From Pseudomonadota bacterium (lineage in GTDB: Bacteria; Pseudomonadota; Gammaproteobacteria; Xanthomonadales; Xanthomonadaceae): a DNA stretch of 8,955 bases. The stretch is taken from contig JAEZCF010000157.1 in assembly GCA_023430045.1 (NCBI GenBank), positions 1 through 8,955 on the forward strand. The letters are read 5' to 3'. This document shows positions 1 through 7,469 of this stretch, piece by piece (within the stretch, counting starts at the first letter, position 1; each line of letters starts with the position of its first letter). The notes under the pieces were generated by a model, which made no database searches, was not told the origin of the DNA, and was given only the letters and a program-made list of their open reading frames with translations. Made by a program: the position numbers and the translations under genes.

Positions 1-23
1 CTCCTGCCTTGTTCGAAAGCCAT

Positions 24-40
24 GACGATCAACGGTCGTC
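24..40 (-). terminator. Weak hairpin downstream of ppc
   Basis: A 7-bp stem (24-30 with 34-40, one G-T pair, 3-base loop) lies about 47 bases after the ppc stop codon. There is no run of T on either strand after it, so it is not a canonical Rho-independent terminator. It overlaps a 9-base direct repeat (TCACCCACC at 39-47 and 55-63). It could help end or protect the ppc transcript, but this is only a guess from position. Bases 1-86 show no coding region I can support. Confidence 0.2.
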
Positions 41-86
41 ACCCACCGAATCAATCACCCACCCGCACGGCGTCCCGACAGCAGCA

Positions 87-2804
87 CTAGCCGGTGTTCT
101 GTACGCCCTGGGCGACGCCGTTCACGCATGCCACCAGCGCGCGCAGCAGGTCGTCATCCTCGCCACCGCTGGCCCGCCACCGCTGCAGCAGGTCCACCTG
201 CAGCACGCTGATCGGGTCCACGTAGGGATTGCGCAGGCGGATGGATCGGGCGAGCCGTGGGTCATGTTCCAGCAGCGTCGCCTGCCCGGTCAGCGCCAGC
301 AGCCACCGTTCGGTCAAGGCCCACTCGCGCCGTACCTGGGCGAAAAAGCCTTCATGCAGCGGCCCGGACAAGCGCGAAAACTGTTCGGCGATGGTGATGT
401 CTCCCTTGGAAAGCACCATCGCGGTGTCGTCCAGGAAGGTGCGGAAGAACGGCCAGTCCCGTGCCATGACACTCAGCGTTGCCTCATGGCCCGCATCCAC
501 CGCTGCCTGCAGTCCGCTGCCCACCCCGAACCAGCCGGGAATCACCGCACGCGCCTGGCTCCAGCCGAATACCCACGGAATGGCGCGCAGATTGGAAAGC
601 GCGGCGTCCTGGCCAAGCCGTCGCGACGGCCGCGAGCCCAGCGTCATCCGCTCGATCACATCAATCGGCGTAGCGCTACGGAAGTAGTCCATGAAGTGCG
701 GCAGGCCGACGAAGGCGCGGTAGGCTTCACTGCTGGAATCGGCAACCACGTCCATCACCGGCCGCCACTGGTCTTCGCGCGGCTCCGGCGCGCGCGGGCG
801 CAGGCTGGAGAGCAGCACCGCGCCGGTTGCCTGTTCCAGCGAGCGCAGCGCCAACGCGCGGATGCCGTATTTGCGGTGGATTACTTCGCCCTGCTCGGTC
901 ACGCGCAGGCGTCCGTCGATGCTGCCACGCGGTGAGGCATCCACCGCGCGGGTGGTCTTGCCGCCGCCACGGCTGATGGAGCCACCACGACCGTGGAAGA
1001 AGGTCAGCGCGATGCCAGCGCCAGCCGCCACGTCCATCAGCTCCACCTGCGCACGCTGCAGGCCCCAGCGCGATGCGGCGATGCCGCCATCCTTGCTGCT
1101 GTCCGAATATCCAAGCATCACCATCTGCACATCGCCACGCGCGCGCAGGTGCTCGCGGTAGACCGGATCCTGCAGCAGATCGCGCAGCGTCTCCGTGCCA
1201 TGCCTGAGATCGTCCACGGTTTCGAAAAGCGGCGCCACATCCAGCGGCACGGCGCCGTCGTTGTCCAGCAGACCACCGCGGCGGGCCAATGCCAGCACCG
1301 CCAGCACGTCGCTGCGGTCGTGCGCCATGGAGATGATGTAATTGCCCAGCGCATCGGCACCATGCCGCCTGCGCGCGTCGGCCAGCGCGGCGAACACGGC
1401 GTCCAGGCGCTGGTTGCCTTCTTCGTCGGAAGGCGGCAGCGCCTGTGCGCCGCTGGCGTACGGTGCCAGCAGCGTGGCACGTCCGGTCGCGTCGAGTCCG
1501 TCCCAGGCCTTTTCTCCATCCAGCGCCTTCGCCAGCGCGCGGGCATGCACGCTGGATTCCTGGCGGACATCCAGTCGCGCCAGATGGAAGCCGAAGGTCT
1601 TCACGCGCCACAGCAGCCGCTGTACCGCGAAGCCACCGGCATGTTCGCCACGGTTGGCCAGCAGGCTGCCGTGGATCAACGTGAGATCGTCGATCAGCTC
1701 CTGCGGCCCCTCGTATGCAGCGGCGTCATCATCCAGCGTGGCCTGCAGGCGCGCGCGCATCCGGTCGTTGAGCAGGCGATACGGCATGTCGGCGTGGCGT
1801 GGCCGCGACTTCACCTGCGGGAGCAGCTGCCCGTATTCCGCCAGCCGTGCCTGCAGGGCACCGCTCACCCCTACGCGCTCGGTGGACTGGCTGAGCAGGC
1901 TGGCCAGCTGCAGCAGTTCCTTCTGGTACTGCGACAGCACCGCCCGCCGCTGTGCATCCAGGGTGGCGCGGATGGTGGTGGCATCCACGTTCGGGTTGCC
2001 ATCCATGTCGCCGCCCACCCAGGTACCGAAGCGCAGCAAGCGCGGCAACGGCAAACCTTCGCCCCAGGTATCGCGCAGCGCCTGCTGCAGCGATTCGTAC
2101 AGCACGGGGATCACCCGGTACAGCACCTGCACCAGGTAGAAGCCCACATGCTCGCGTTCGTCATCGACAGTCGGCCGCACCGGCGATGAGTCGGTGGTCT
2201 GCCAGGAAGCGGTGAGCGCCATGCGGAAGCGCGCGGCGTCGGCTACGGCTTCGCCCGGCGTGCGCTGGCCGTCCAGGTTGTCCACCAGGCTGGCCACCAT
2301 GATCTGTTCCTTTTCCAGCAGCGCGCGGCGCACCGCTTCGGTCGGATGCGCGGTGAACACCGGCTCGATATCGATGCGCGGCAGCCACCGGGCCAGTTCT
2401 TCCAGCGTCACTCCCTGCGCCTTGAGCTGCTGCAGGGCATCCTGCAGGCCATCGGGCTGAGGCGCGTGCGTGCCGGCGCGCTGGTAGTCGCGGCGGCGAC
2501 GGATGCGATGCACGCGCTCGGCGATGTTGACCACCTGGAAATAGGTACTGAAGGCCCGCACCATGGCCTCGGCCTGGTGCGGCGAGCATCCGGCAAGCTC
2601 ATCGGCCAGATCTGACAACGGCGCATCGCTTTCGCGGCGCGCGATGGCGCGGGTACGTACCTGCTCCACATCATCGAAGAAGGCGCTGGATACCTGCTCC
2701 ACCAGCAGATCGCCGACCAGTGCACCGAGCCGGCGCACGTCGTCGCTGAGGGCCCGATCGGGTGATGCGGTTCCATTGTTGCTGCGATGGGGCTGGGTCT
2801 GCAC
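87..2804 (-). CDS. ppc: Phosphoenolpyruvate carboxylase
   Basis: This enzyme converts phosphoenolpyruvate and bicarbonate to oxaloacetate and phosphate, an Mg-dependent anaplerotic reaction in the cytoplasm that refills the TCA cycle. Starting at GTG 2804 the protein has 905 residues, close to the roughly 900 usual for the family in xanthomonads. Signature motifs appear in the expected order: FTAHPTE (about 150-156, with the catalytic His at 153), GTWVGGDMDGNPNV (260-273), LGYSDSSKDGG (564-574), FHGRGGSISRGGG (603-615, catalytic His and Arg), TEQGEVI (636-642) and the invariant C-terminal QNTG. A Ser replaces the Gly that E. coli has before the RGG of the glycine-rich loop. The reading frame extends upstream to TTG 2834 (915 residues), but that codon has no ribosome-binding site, whereas GTG 2804 has GAGG seven bases before it. 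Regulation by acetyl-CoA and aspartate is known for the family but not shown here. The identity is certain; the exact start is not. Confidence 0.97.
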   Translation of the reverse strand: MQTQPHRSNNGTASPDRALSDDVRRLGALVGDLLVEQVSSAFFDDVEQVRTRAIARRESDAPLSDLADELAGCSPHQAEAMVRAFSTYFQVVNIAERVHRIRRRRDYQRAGTHAPQPDGLQDALQQLKAQGVTLEELARWLPRIDIEPVFTAHPTEAVRRALLEKEQIMVASLVDNLDGQRTPGEAVADAARFRMALTASWQTTDSSPVRPTVDDEREHVGFYLVQVLYRVIPVLYESLQQALRDTWGEGLPLPRLLRFGTWVGGDMDGNPNVDATTIRATLDAQRRAVLSQYQKELLQLASLLSQSTERVGVSGALQARLAEYGQLLPQVKSRPRHADMPYRLLNDRMRARLQATLDDDAAAYEGPQELIDDLTLIHGSLLANRGEHAGGFAVQRLLWRVKTFGFHLARLDVRQESSVHARALAKALDGEKAWDGLDATGRATLLAPYASGAQALPPSDEEGNQRLDAVFAALADARRRHGADALGNYIISMAHDRSDVLAVLALARRGGLLDNDGAVPLDVAPLFETVDDLRHGTETLRDLLQDPVYREHLRARGDVQMVMLGYSDSSKDGGIAASRWGLQRAQVELMDVAAGAGIALTFFHGRGGSISRGGGKTTRAVDASPRGSIDGRLRVTEQGEVIHRKYGIRALALRSLEQATGAVLLSSLRPRAPEPREDQWRPVMDVVADSSSEAYRAFVGLPHFMDYFRSATPIDVIERMTLGSRPSRRLGQDAALSNLRAIPWVFGWSQARAVIPGWFGVGSGLQAAVDAGHEATLSVMARDWPFFRTFLDDTAMVLSKGDITIAEQFSRLSGPLHEGFFAQVRREWALTERWLLALTGQATLLEHDPRLARSIRLRNPYVDPISVLQVDLLQRWRASGGEDDDLLRALVACVNGVAQGVQNTG

Positions 2805-2811
2805 GCACTGG

Positions 2812-2815
2812 CCTC
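2812..2815 (-). promoter_or_regulatory. Ribosome-binding site deciding the ppc start
   Basis: On the minus strand GAGG lies seven bases before GTG 2804. The alternative TTG at 2834 is preceded by CGCTAGTC with no Shine-Dalgarno match. This favours the GTG start and a 905-residue protein. Confidence 0.55.
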
Positions 2816-2846
2816 GCTGATGAACGTCCGTCAAGACTAGCGCACT

Positions 2847-2871
2847 GGGCGGCTGGGCGGCTGGGCCGCCC
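2847..2871. repeat. GC-rich tandem octamer and hairpin between divergent genes
   Basis: GGGCGGCT occurs twice in tandem (2847-2854 and 2855-2862). The second copy opens a perfect 7-bp hairpin: GGGCGGC at 2855-2861, loop TGG, GCCGCCC at 2865-2871. The element sits just upstream of ppc, so it may lie in the ppc 5' untranslated leader or in its promoter region. It is also about 110 bases before the plus-strand gene. No clear -35/-10 pair was found for either gene in 2835-2977. Its function is unknown. Confidence 0.5.
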
Positions 2872-2977
2872 CAGGCAAGACGAAGATTTCTGCCGTGCCT
2901 GTCCCGGGGCTCGAATTGTGGAAGCGCTGCAGGCCGTGTGACGCAATGCTGCTCAGGCTCAACTTACGGAAATACCA

Positions 2978-4537
2978 ATGTCTGTCCTGCCTGCTCTCTC
3001 CGCATGTCGCACCCCCGCCCTGGCGTGGCGCGCCGTGGTACTCCGTGACAGTGCTGCCGGCATCCGGCTTCTCGAGAATCACGAATGCACGCGCAATGCG
3101 AAGTTCGCTCTCAGGCTCATCCGCAATGAGCAATCCCGGCAGATGCATGATAGAGGCTATGCCGATGCTGACGTGTGTTCCCAGCGCCGTAAATTGCTCG
3201 ACATAATCGATGGAATGGTTGGGGCAAAGCCCAGGACGCAGCGGCTTTTCTGGCGGCCGGCGCAATCGCCGGGTGCGTTTTCCTGCCCGTCCAGATCCGT
3301 GATTCGTGCGAATGCGTATCCGCAGGGGCTGGTTGGCCCAGCAGAAGGATCCCCAGAAGAGTTCTCAGAGGGCTTCATCCGTCGTCTGGAGAGTATCTGC
3401 TCATTGGACCGGCAAATTCCCGCAGTCGGCTGGTTCAGCCCCAACTGGTTCACGTATACGCGGCCGGCGCATCAACCACCAGGACAGGCCGCTACACCCA
3501 CCGTGAAGTCCTCAAGAGAATTTTCGGAAGGCTTCATCGGCCGTCTGGAGAAAATCTCTTCATTGAACCAACCTGGTCAACACGTTGCGGCATTCGACCT
3601 GTTCACCTACGACTGGTCCACCAACGCGCGTGCGGCGTATCCCGCCTCCTGTCAGCACGATGTGGCCGCCGTCGAACAGGGTGCAACCGGTTCCCGGCGC
3701 GACTCTTCCAGTTCGTTCGGCACGACGATCTCCGCAACATCGCTGGTCGAGGCTCGCCCGCCGTATGGCTCGCCCGCGCTTGGGTACCCGCCAGAAAGCA
3801 ATGGCCGCTCACCCATCGTCCCACCATTTCCGGAATCCGACAGCGAAGACAACGCGTTCATTTGCGGGCCACAAGAGCCCTTGGCGCGACCAGATGTTTC
3901 TGTAGATCCGGACATACCCACATCGTCTGCGCTGCGGTCTGCCCCTGACGCGAAAAACACCGGTCCGGTCGCTGACCTGTCGAGCCTGTCGAAGCACCAG
4001 TACGAGAGCCTGCTGGCACAGGTTCCTCCACAGGACCATGAGCAGGTCTTTGCAGAGCTGAAGGGACTGGAACAGGATCTCCTCAAACTATTCGACAACC
4101 ATCTGTGCTTCTTCGGTCGGGACAGAAAGACAATGGAACTTCTAATTGCCAGCGCGCAATGCTCCAGGCCACGTCTGAATTCGATGATGGAAAAGATTTA
4201 CGGCAAGAGCGTCAAAGAGGCGATTGACGCTATCGTGCAGCATTTCCGCGATGACAATGAACGCATCATTCTGGACCAGCAGCAGATCTGCCTGGATGTA
4301 AAAGACCGTCTGCTCAAGACGCTGCCGGCCATCCTGACCAGGCAATTGACAACGCTTGGGACGTTCGACGCGAACGCCGATCGACTGTTGAAACAGCTGG
4401 GGGCGACATATGAACGGATAACGACTGCGGACGGCAAACTCAATGGAGTACAGAAGGAACTATTCAAAGCCCTGGACGCCGATGCGCGCGCGATCATTGC
4501 GGCACACCACGCGTCACTTGCCAGCCAAGTCATCTGA
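2978..4537 (+). CDS. Orphan protein with duplicated FSEGF motif; hypothetical
   Basis: I do not recognise this 519-residue protein. Residues 1-126 show no clear motif and no classical signal peptide. Residues 128-180 and 181-233 are two tandem units; their first 17 residues match at 13 positions, and the shared pattern E-FSEGFI-x-RLE-x-I-x-SL suggests an amphipathic helix. Residues 234-330 are rich in Ser, Pro and Gly and look disordered. Residues 335-519 look largely alpha-helical, with many charged and Leu/Ile residues. There is no transmembrane segment. ATG 2978 is chosen because GGA lies seven bases upstream; ATG 3143 and ATG 3215 remain possible but have poor ribosome-binding sites, and both keep the repeats. 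GC content is visibly lower than in neighbours: bases 4141-4200 hold 28 G+C of 60, against 38-45 of 60 in sampled stretches of the flanking genes. This suggests horizontal acquisition. The modular layout would fit a secreted effector, but no secretion or chaperone gene is nearby, so that is speculation. Confidence 0.7.
   Translation: MSVLPALSACRTPALAWRAVVLRDSAAGIRLLENHECTRNAKFALRLIRNEQSRQMHDRGYADADVCSQRRKLLDIIDGMVGAKPRTQRLFWRPAQSPGAFSCPSRSVIRANAYPQGLVGPAEGSPEEFSEGFIRRLESICSLDRQIPAVGWFSPNWFTYTRPAHQPPGQAATPTVKSSREFSEGFIGRLEKISSLNQPGQHVAAFDLFTYDWSTNARAAYPASCQHDVAAVEQGATGSRRDSSSSFGTTISATSLVEARPPYGSPALGYPPESNGRSPIVPPFPESDSEDNAFICGPQEPLARPDVSVDPDIPTSSALRSAPDAKNTGPVADLSSLSKHQYESLLAQVPPQDHEQVFAELKGLEQDLLKLFDNHLCFFGRDRKTMELLIASAQCSRPRLNSMMEKIYGKSVKEAIDAIVQHFRDDNERIILDQQQICLDVKDRLLKTLPAILTRQLTTLGTFDANADRLLKQLGATYERITTADGKLNGVQKELFKALDADARAIIAAHHASLASQVI
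3359..3676 (+). repeat. Two tandem 159-base coding repeats
   Basis: Two units spaced 159 bases (53 codons) apart begin at 3359 and 3518 in the orphan gene. Over the first 51 bases (3359-3409 against 3518-3568) 40 positions are identical. The first four codons differ only at synonymous third positions, so the encoded EFSE is kept while the DNA has drifted. Beyond this core, similarity falls to scattered matches such as a shared FTY. The end of the second unit is set by the period and is approximate. Confidence 0.8.
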
Positions 4538-4544
4538 AAGCTCG

Positions 4545-4585
4545 GCTGCCGGTCCCGCAGCATCCGTGGTAGACGAGCCCACGGA
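4545..4585 (+). terminator. Two adjacent hairpins after the orphan gene
   Basis: Eight bases after the stop codon of the orphan gene lies a 5-bp stem (GCTGC 4545-4549 with GCAGC 4557-4561). It is followed at once by a perfect 7-bp stem (TCCGTGG 4563-4569 with CCACGGA 4579-4585, 9-base loop). Position suits transcript termination or 3'-end protection between convergent genes. No T-run follows, so intrinsic termination is not supported. Confidence 0.35.
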
Positions 4586-4669
4586 AGAGAACATCCAGCG
4601 GTGCCATGGCAGTGACCGTTTGCCACGATTGCGTCAGGACTGTCAGCAGCTGAAAAGTCGAGCAGCGTC

Positions 4670-4690
4670 GGGCAGCACCGCAGGCTACCC
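4670..4690 (-). terminator. Hairpin downstream of the S9 peptidase gene
   Basis: On the minus strand GGGTAGC and GCTGCCC form a 7-bp stem with one G-U wobble and a 7-base loop, 62-82 bases after the peptidase stop codon. On the plus strand the same stem has a C-A mismatch, so it fits a minus-strand transcript better. A TTTT follows only after 12 bases, which is too far for a typical terminator. It contains GTAG but inside the stem, unlike the GTAG-REP at the right edge. The rest of 4538-4751 holds nothing else I can name. Confidence 0.3.
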
Positions 4691-4751
4691 GGAGTGACCC
4701 GCCCGAAGGCCGATCCTCCAGGCAGCCATCCAGCGTGTCATGTCGCCGTCC

Positions 4752-7262
4752 TCAGCGACGCGGCGCTGCCCGGCCCTCCGCAGGTACACCGATGGTCTGT
4801 TCAAGCCAGCGCTCGCTTTCGGCCAGCATGGTCATGATCGATTCGCGTGCGCGATACGCATGCGATTCGTTCGGCAGCATCACCAGGCGCGCCGTGCCAC
4901 CCAGGCCCTTCACCGCCGCGAACATGCGCTCGCTCTGCATGGGGAAAGTGCCGGAATTGTTGTCGTCCACGCCGTGGATGAACAGGATCGGGTCCTTGAT
5001 GTCACCAGCGTAGTTGAACGGCGACATCTTCAGGTAGGTCTCCTGCGCCTGCCAGTAGTTGCGCTCCTCGGCCTGGAAGCCGAAGGGCGTGAGCGTACGG
5101 TTGTAAGCGCCGCTGCGTGCGATGCCCGCCTTGAACAGGCGGCTGTGCGCCAGCAGGTTGGCGGTCATGAAGGCGCCATAGGAATGCCCGCCGATGGCGA
5201 TATGGTCGCGATCGGTCACGCCGCGCCGCACCACTTCGTCCACTGCCGCCTGTGCGTTGGCGACGAGCTGTTCAAGGTAGGTGTCGTTCGGCTCCTTGTC
5301 GCCTTCGCCGATGATCGGCATCGTCGGGCTCGCCAGCACCACATAGCCCCTGGCCAGGAAGGCCTGCGGCCCCCAGTAGCTGATCGCGTTGAAACGATAG
5401 GGCGAATCCGTGACCTGGCTGGCCGCCGCTGCGCTCTTGTACTCGCCCGGGTAGGCCCACATCAGCAACGGCCGCGGGCCATCGCGTTTCGGATCGTAGC
5501 CGGGTGGCAGCAACAGGGTGGCGGTCAGGTCCACGCCATCCTTGCGCTTGTAGCGGATCTGCTCCTTCACCACGCCACGCAGCTGCGGCAGCGGGTGGGC
5601 AAAACGGGTCAGCGCGCGCGGTGCCGCATCATCACCGGCAGCAACCGGCTGCACGAAATAATTCGCCGGCTCTTCCGGGCTTTCCCGGGTGAGCAGCAGC
5701 GACGAAGCATCGTCACCCAGGAGGGCGATCGGCTGCGAATAGGTAGGCGCCTGCGAATGGAACAGGCGGGTGGCCTTGCCACTGGCCAGTTCGTAACGGT
5801 CCACGAAGGGTCGGTCGCCCTCCGGCGAGGCGCCGGCCCCGTAGAAGTAGATGCTGCCGCCATCGATACTGGTCTGCAGCAGTGCACGGCCGCTGTCGTC
5901 GCGCAGCACGCCCGGCTTGCCCGGATCGCTGTAACGGTCCTGCGCATCGCGGTCGAACAACAGCTTCGGCTCGGTCGACGATTCATCCGGCGCGATCAGC
6001 CAGGATTTCGTACGGCGGTTTTTCCACCACGATTCATTGAGCAGTGCCAGATCGCCGCGCCCCCAGGTAATGCCGGCAAAACGGCTGCCCAGGCGGGCCA
6101 GGGTCACCGGCGGCCTGTCGAACGGCGCCACCTGCATGAACACCGCATCGCGGATCGCCGCATCGCGGTTCGGATCGCCACCATCCTGCGCCTCGGCCCA
6201 GACCAGGGTGGCCGGTACATCGGCGCGCCAGCCGATATCGCGCACGCCGGTGACTTCGGCATCGTTGCCGGTCGGCAGGCCCTCCACCAGCGGACGCACG
6301 GCGACGGTATGCACCAGCGTGCCGGTACGGTCCAGCACTTCGATACGGCGCGGGAAGCTGCTCACCGGCACCACGTACGAATACGGCCGCTGCACGCGCT
6401 GGCTGAGCAGGAACCGGCCATCCGGGGACAGGTCCAGGCCGAGATAGACGCCCGCCACGCCAACCGCACGCGACTGGCCGTCCAGGCCGATTTCCATCGG
6501 CTGGGCGGTGGCGTAGTAATCGAACACGCGCGCATCGGCTTCGTTGCGCAGCAGGTCCTGGTAGGTGCGGATGGACACCACGCCGCTGCCTTCGCTGGTC
6601 TGCTGCACTGCCGGGCCGGTCGGGGTCACATTGCCCGACGGCGGTGCGCCCGCGCCGGCCACGCGGCTCATGATCAGCAGGCCACGGCTGTCCGGCAGCC
6701 ACTGGTAGCCATCGCCGAGCACTGTGTTCAGCTCGCCGCGCAGCCGGCGCGCGGTGGCTGCGGCCACATCCACCAACCACAGTTCGTTGGCGCCGGTGGC
6801 CGCATCCACCTGGTTGAAGGCGAGCCATTTCTGGTCGGGCGACCAGGCCAGGCTGGCCACGGAAAGCTGCGCCGGCAGGCCGCTGATCTGCCGCTCCCTG
6901 CCATCTTCAATCCCCAGCAGCCACAGCTTCGATCCGTAGCTGAAACGACTGTCAGAGAAGCTGCGCGGATTGATGCGGCGGCCGGCCAGCTTCAGTTCCG
7001 GCTGCGCCACCACCTCGATGGACGGCAGCGACGGCATCTGCAGCATCGCCGCGACATCGCGCCGGGGTGACAGGAACAGCGTCGGTGCACGCGGCTGGTC
7101 CACCACGGCCTGCAGCGCCGCCGAAGGCAACTGGTAGCCGGCGGCTGGCCGGGCCGCTGTGGGTGCCGAGGCATCGGCCCAGGCGGCCGGCACGACCGCC
7201 AGCAATGCCATAGACAGGACCGCACCGGTCCAACGTCCTGTACGGCGCACGCGCTTGCTCAT
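4752..7262 (-). CDS. Exported S9-family serine peptidase, glutamyl-endopeptidase-like
   Basis: This is a prolyl-oligopeptidase-type serine peptidase, most like the S9D (glutamyl endopeptidase) branch, which in plants cleaves peptides after Glu; the specificity here is untested. Numbered from ATG 7262 it has 836 residues. Residues 1-29 are a signal peptide: basic MSKRVRRTGR, a hydrophobic core, then AWA before a likely cleavage at 29/30, so the enzyme should be periplasmic. Residues of about 90-560 form the expected beta-propeller, with repeated blade-like segments such as SPDQKWLAF and SPDGRFLLS. Residues of about 565-825 form the alpha/beta-hydrolase domain. The nucleophile Ser694 sits in GGHSYGAFM, the likely Asp767 in GVDDNNSGTF and His801 in ESHAY. 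ATG 7262 is preferred over ATG 7268 because AAGGA lies six bases before it but directly abuts the first. It diverges from ahcY with a 217-base gap and no convincing promoter of its own was seen. Confidence 0.93.
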   Translation of the reverse strand: MSKRVRRTGRWTGAVLSMALLAVVPAAWADASAPTAARPAAGYQLPSAALQAVVDQPRAPTLFLSPRRDVAAMLQMPSLPSIEVVAQPELKLAGRRINPRSFSDSRFSYGSKLWLLGIEDGRERQISGLPAQLSVASLAWSPDQKWLAFNQVDAATGANELWLVDVAAATARRLRGELNTVLGDGYQWLPDSRGLLIMSRVAGAGAPPSGNVTPTGPAVQQTSEGSGVVSIRTYQDLLRNEADARVFDYYATAQPMEIGLDGQSRAVGVAGVYLGLDLSPDGRFLLSQRVQRPYSYVVPVSSFPRRIEVLDRTGTLVHTVAVRPLVEGLPTGNDAEVTGVRDIGWRADVPATLVWAEAQDGGDPNRDAAIRDAVFMQVAPFDRPPVTLARLGSRFAGITWGRGDLALLNESWWKNRRTKSWLIAPDESSTEPKLLFDRDAQDRYSDPGKPGVLRDDSGRALLQTSIDGGSIYFYGAGASPEGDRPFVDRYELASGKATRLFHSQAPTYSQPIALLGDDASSLLLTRESPEEPANYFVQPVAAGDDAAPRALTRFAHPLPQLRGVVKEQIRYKRKDGVDLTATLLLPPGYDPKRDGPRPLLMWAYPGEYKSAAAASQVTDSPYRFNAISYWGPQAFLARGYVVLASPTMPIIGEGDKEPNDTYLEQLVANAQAAVDEVVRRGVTDRDHIAIGGHSYGAFMTANLLAHSRLFKAGIARSGAYNRTLTPFGFQAEERNYWQAQETYLKMSPFNYAGDIKDPILFIHGVDDNNSGTFPMQSERMFAAVKGLGGTARLVMLPNESHAYRARESIMTMLAESERWLEQTIGVPAEGRAAPRR

Positions 7263-7268
7263 GACCAT

Positions 7269-7273
7269 TCCTT
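7269..7273 (-). promoter_or_regulatory. Ribosome-binding site deciding the peptidase start
   Basis: AAGGA on the minus strand ends six bases before ATG 7262. It directly touches the earlier in-frame ATG at 7268, which would leave no spacer. The second ATG is therefore the likely start. Confidence 0.7.
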
Positions 7274-7331
7274 CGCTGCAGGTGAATACCCGACCTTAAC
7301 AGCCGCGGCGTCTTTCACCCCCTGCCGATGG

Positions 7332-7359
7332 TTGGGCACGGCACAGGCGGCGATATAAT
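7332..7359 (+). promoter_or_regulatory. Sigma-70-type promoter of ahcY
   Basis: A perfect -10 hexamer TATAAT lies at 7354-7359. A partial -35 (TTGGGC, 7332-7337) lies 16 bases upstream. Transcription would start near 7364-7366, only a few bases before the riboswitch, so the whole aptamer is in the leader. The -10 is convincing; the -35 is weak. Confidence 0.7.
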
Positions 7360-7370
7360 GGGCGCTCCCC

Positions 7371-7438
7371 CGCCGAGGGGCGCTGCGACCGGAGACTCCC
7401 GGCCAGGCTCGGAGGGTGGCGATGCACAACGGCGCCCG
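7371..7438 (+). promoter_or_regulatory. S-adenosylhomocysteine (SAH) riboswitch
   Basis: The leader matches the SAH riboswitch class in sequence and fold. P1 pairs CCGAG (7373-7377) with CTCGG (7408-7412). The pseudoknot helix pairs GGGCGC (7378-7383) with GCGCCC (7432-7437), a perfect six-base match. An internal P2 hairpin pairs CCGG (7389-7392) with CCGG (7399-7402). The conserved segments GAGGGGCGCTGCGAC and CCAGGCTCGG and the late CAACGGCGC are present. In this class SAH binding raises expression of SAH-recycling genes, which fits its position 42 bases before ahcY. The output mechanism cannot be read directly from the sequence. Confidence 0.95.
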
Positions 7439-7445
7439 GACAGAT

Positions 7446-7461
7446 GCGAGCACACGCTCGC
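7446..7461 (+). other. Perfect hairpin between aptamer and ahcY start
   Basis: GCGAGC (7446-7451) and GCTCGC (7456-7461) form a 6-bp stem with a 4-base ACAC loop. It lies between the riboswitch and the Shine-Dalgarno sequence and leaves the latter free. It covers the region just after an in-frame ATG at 7444. It may act as a spacer or insulating structure in the expression platform; no T-run follows, so it is not a terminator. Confidence 0.4.
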
Positions 7462-7469
7462 CTACAACC

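Noticed and set aside
9..935. Plus-strand open frame of 308 codons
   Set aside because: It is antisense to the ppc C-terminal coding region; long opposite frames are expected in GC-rich coding DNA and its composition looks random.
2835..2977. PIP-box (TTCG-N-TTCG type) promoter for a type III effector
   Set aside because: I looked for two correctly spaced TTCG half-sites before the orphan gene and found none, so HrpX-type control is not supported.
3652..4098. Minus-strand frame of 148 codons inside the orphan gene
   Set aside because: Its Ser- and Gly-rich composition mirrors the low-complexity linker on the other strand, and no ribosome-binding site was seen.
4443..4697. Plus-strand frame continuing past the orphan gene stop
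   Set aside because: It was considered as a frameshifted C-terminal extension. The orphan frame reads cleanly to its own stop at 4537, and the extra frame shows no motif or repeat, so a frameshift is not supported.
4740..7070. Plus-strand open frame of 776 codons
   Set aside because: It is antisense to the S9 peptidase gene, whose motifs, signal peptide and ribosome-binding site are clear. Its His-, Gln- and Arg-rich product is typical of an opposite-strand shadow.
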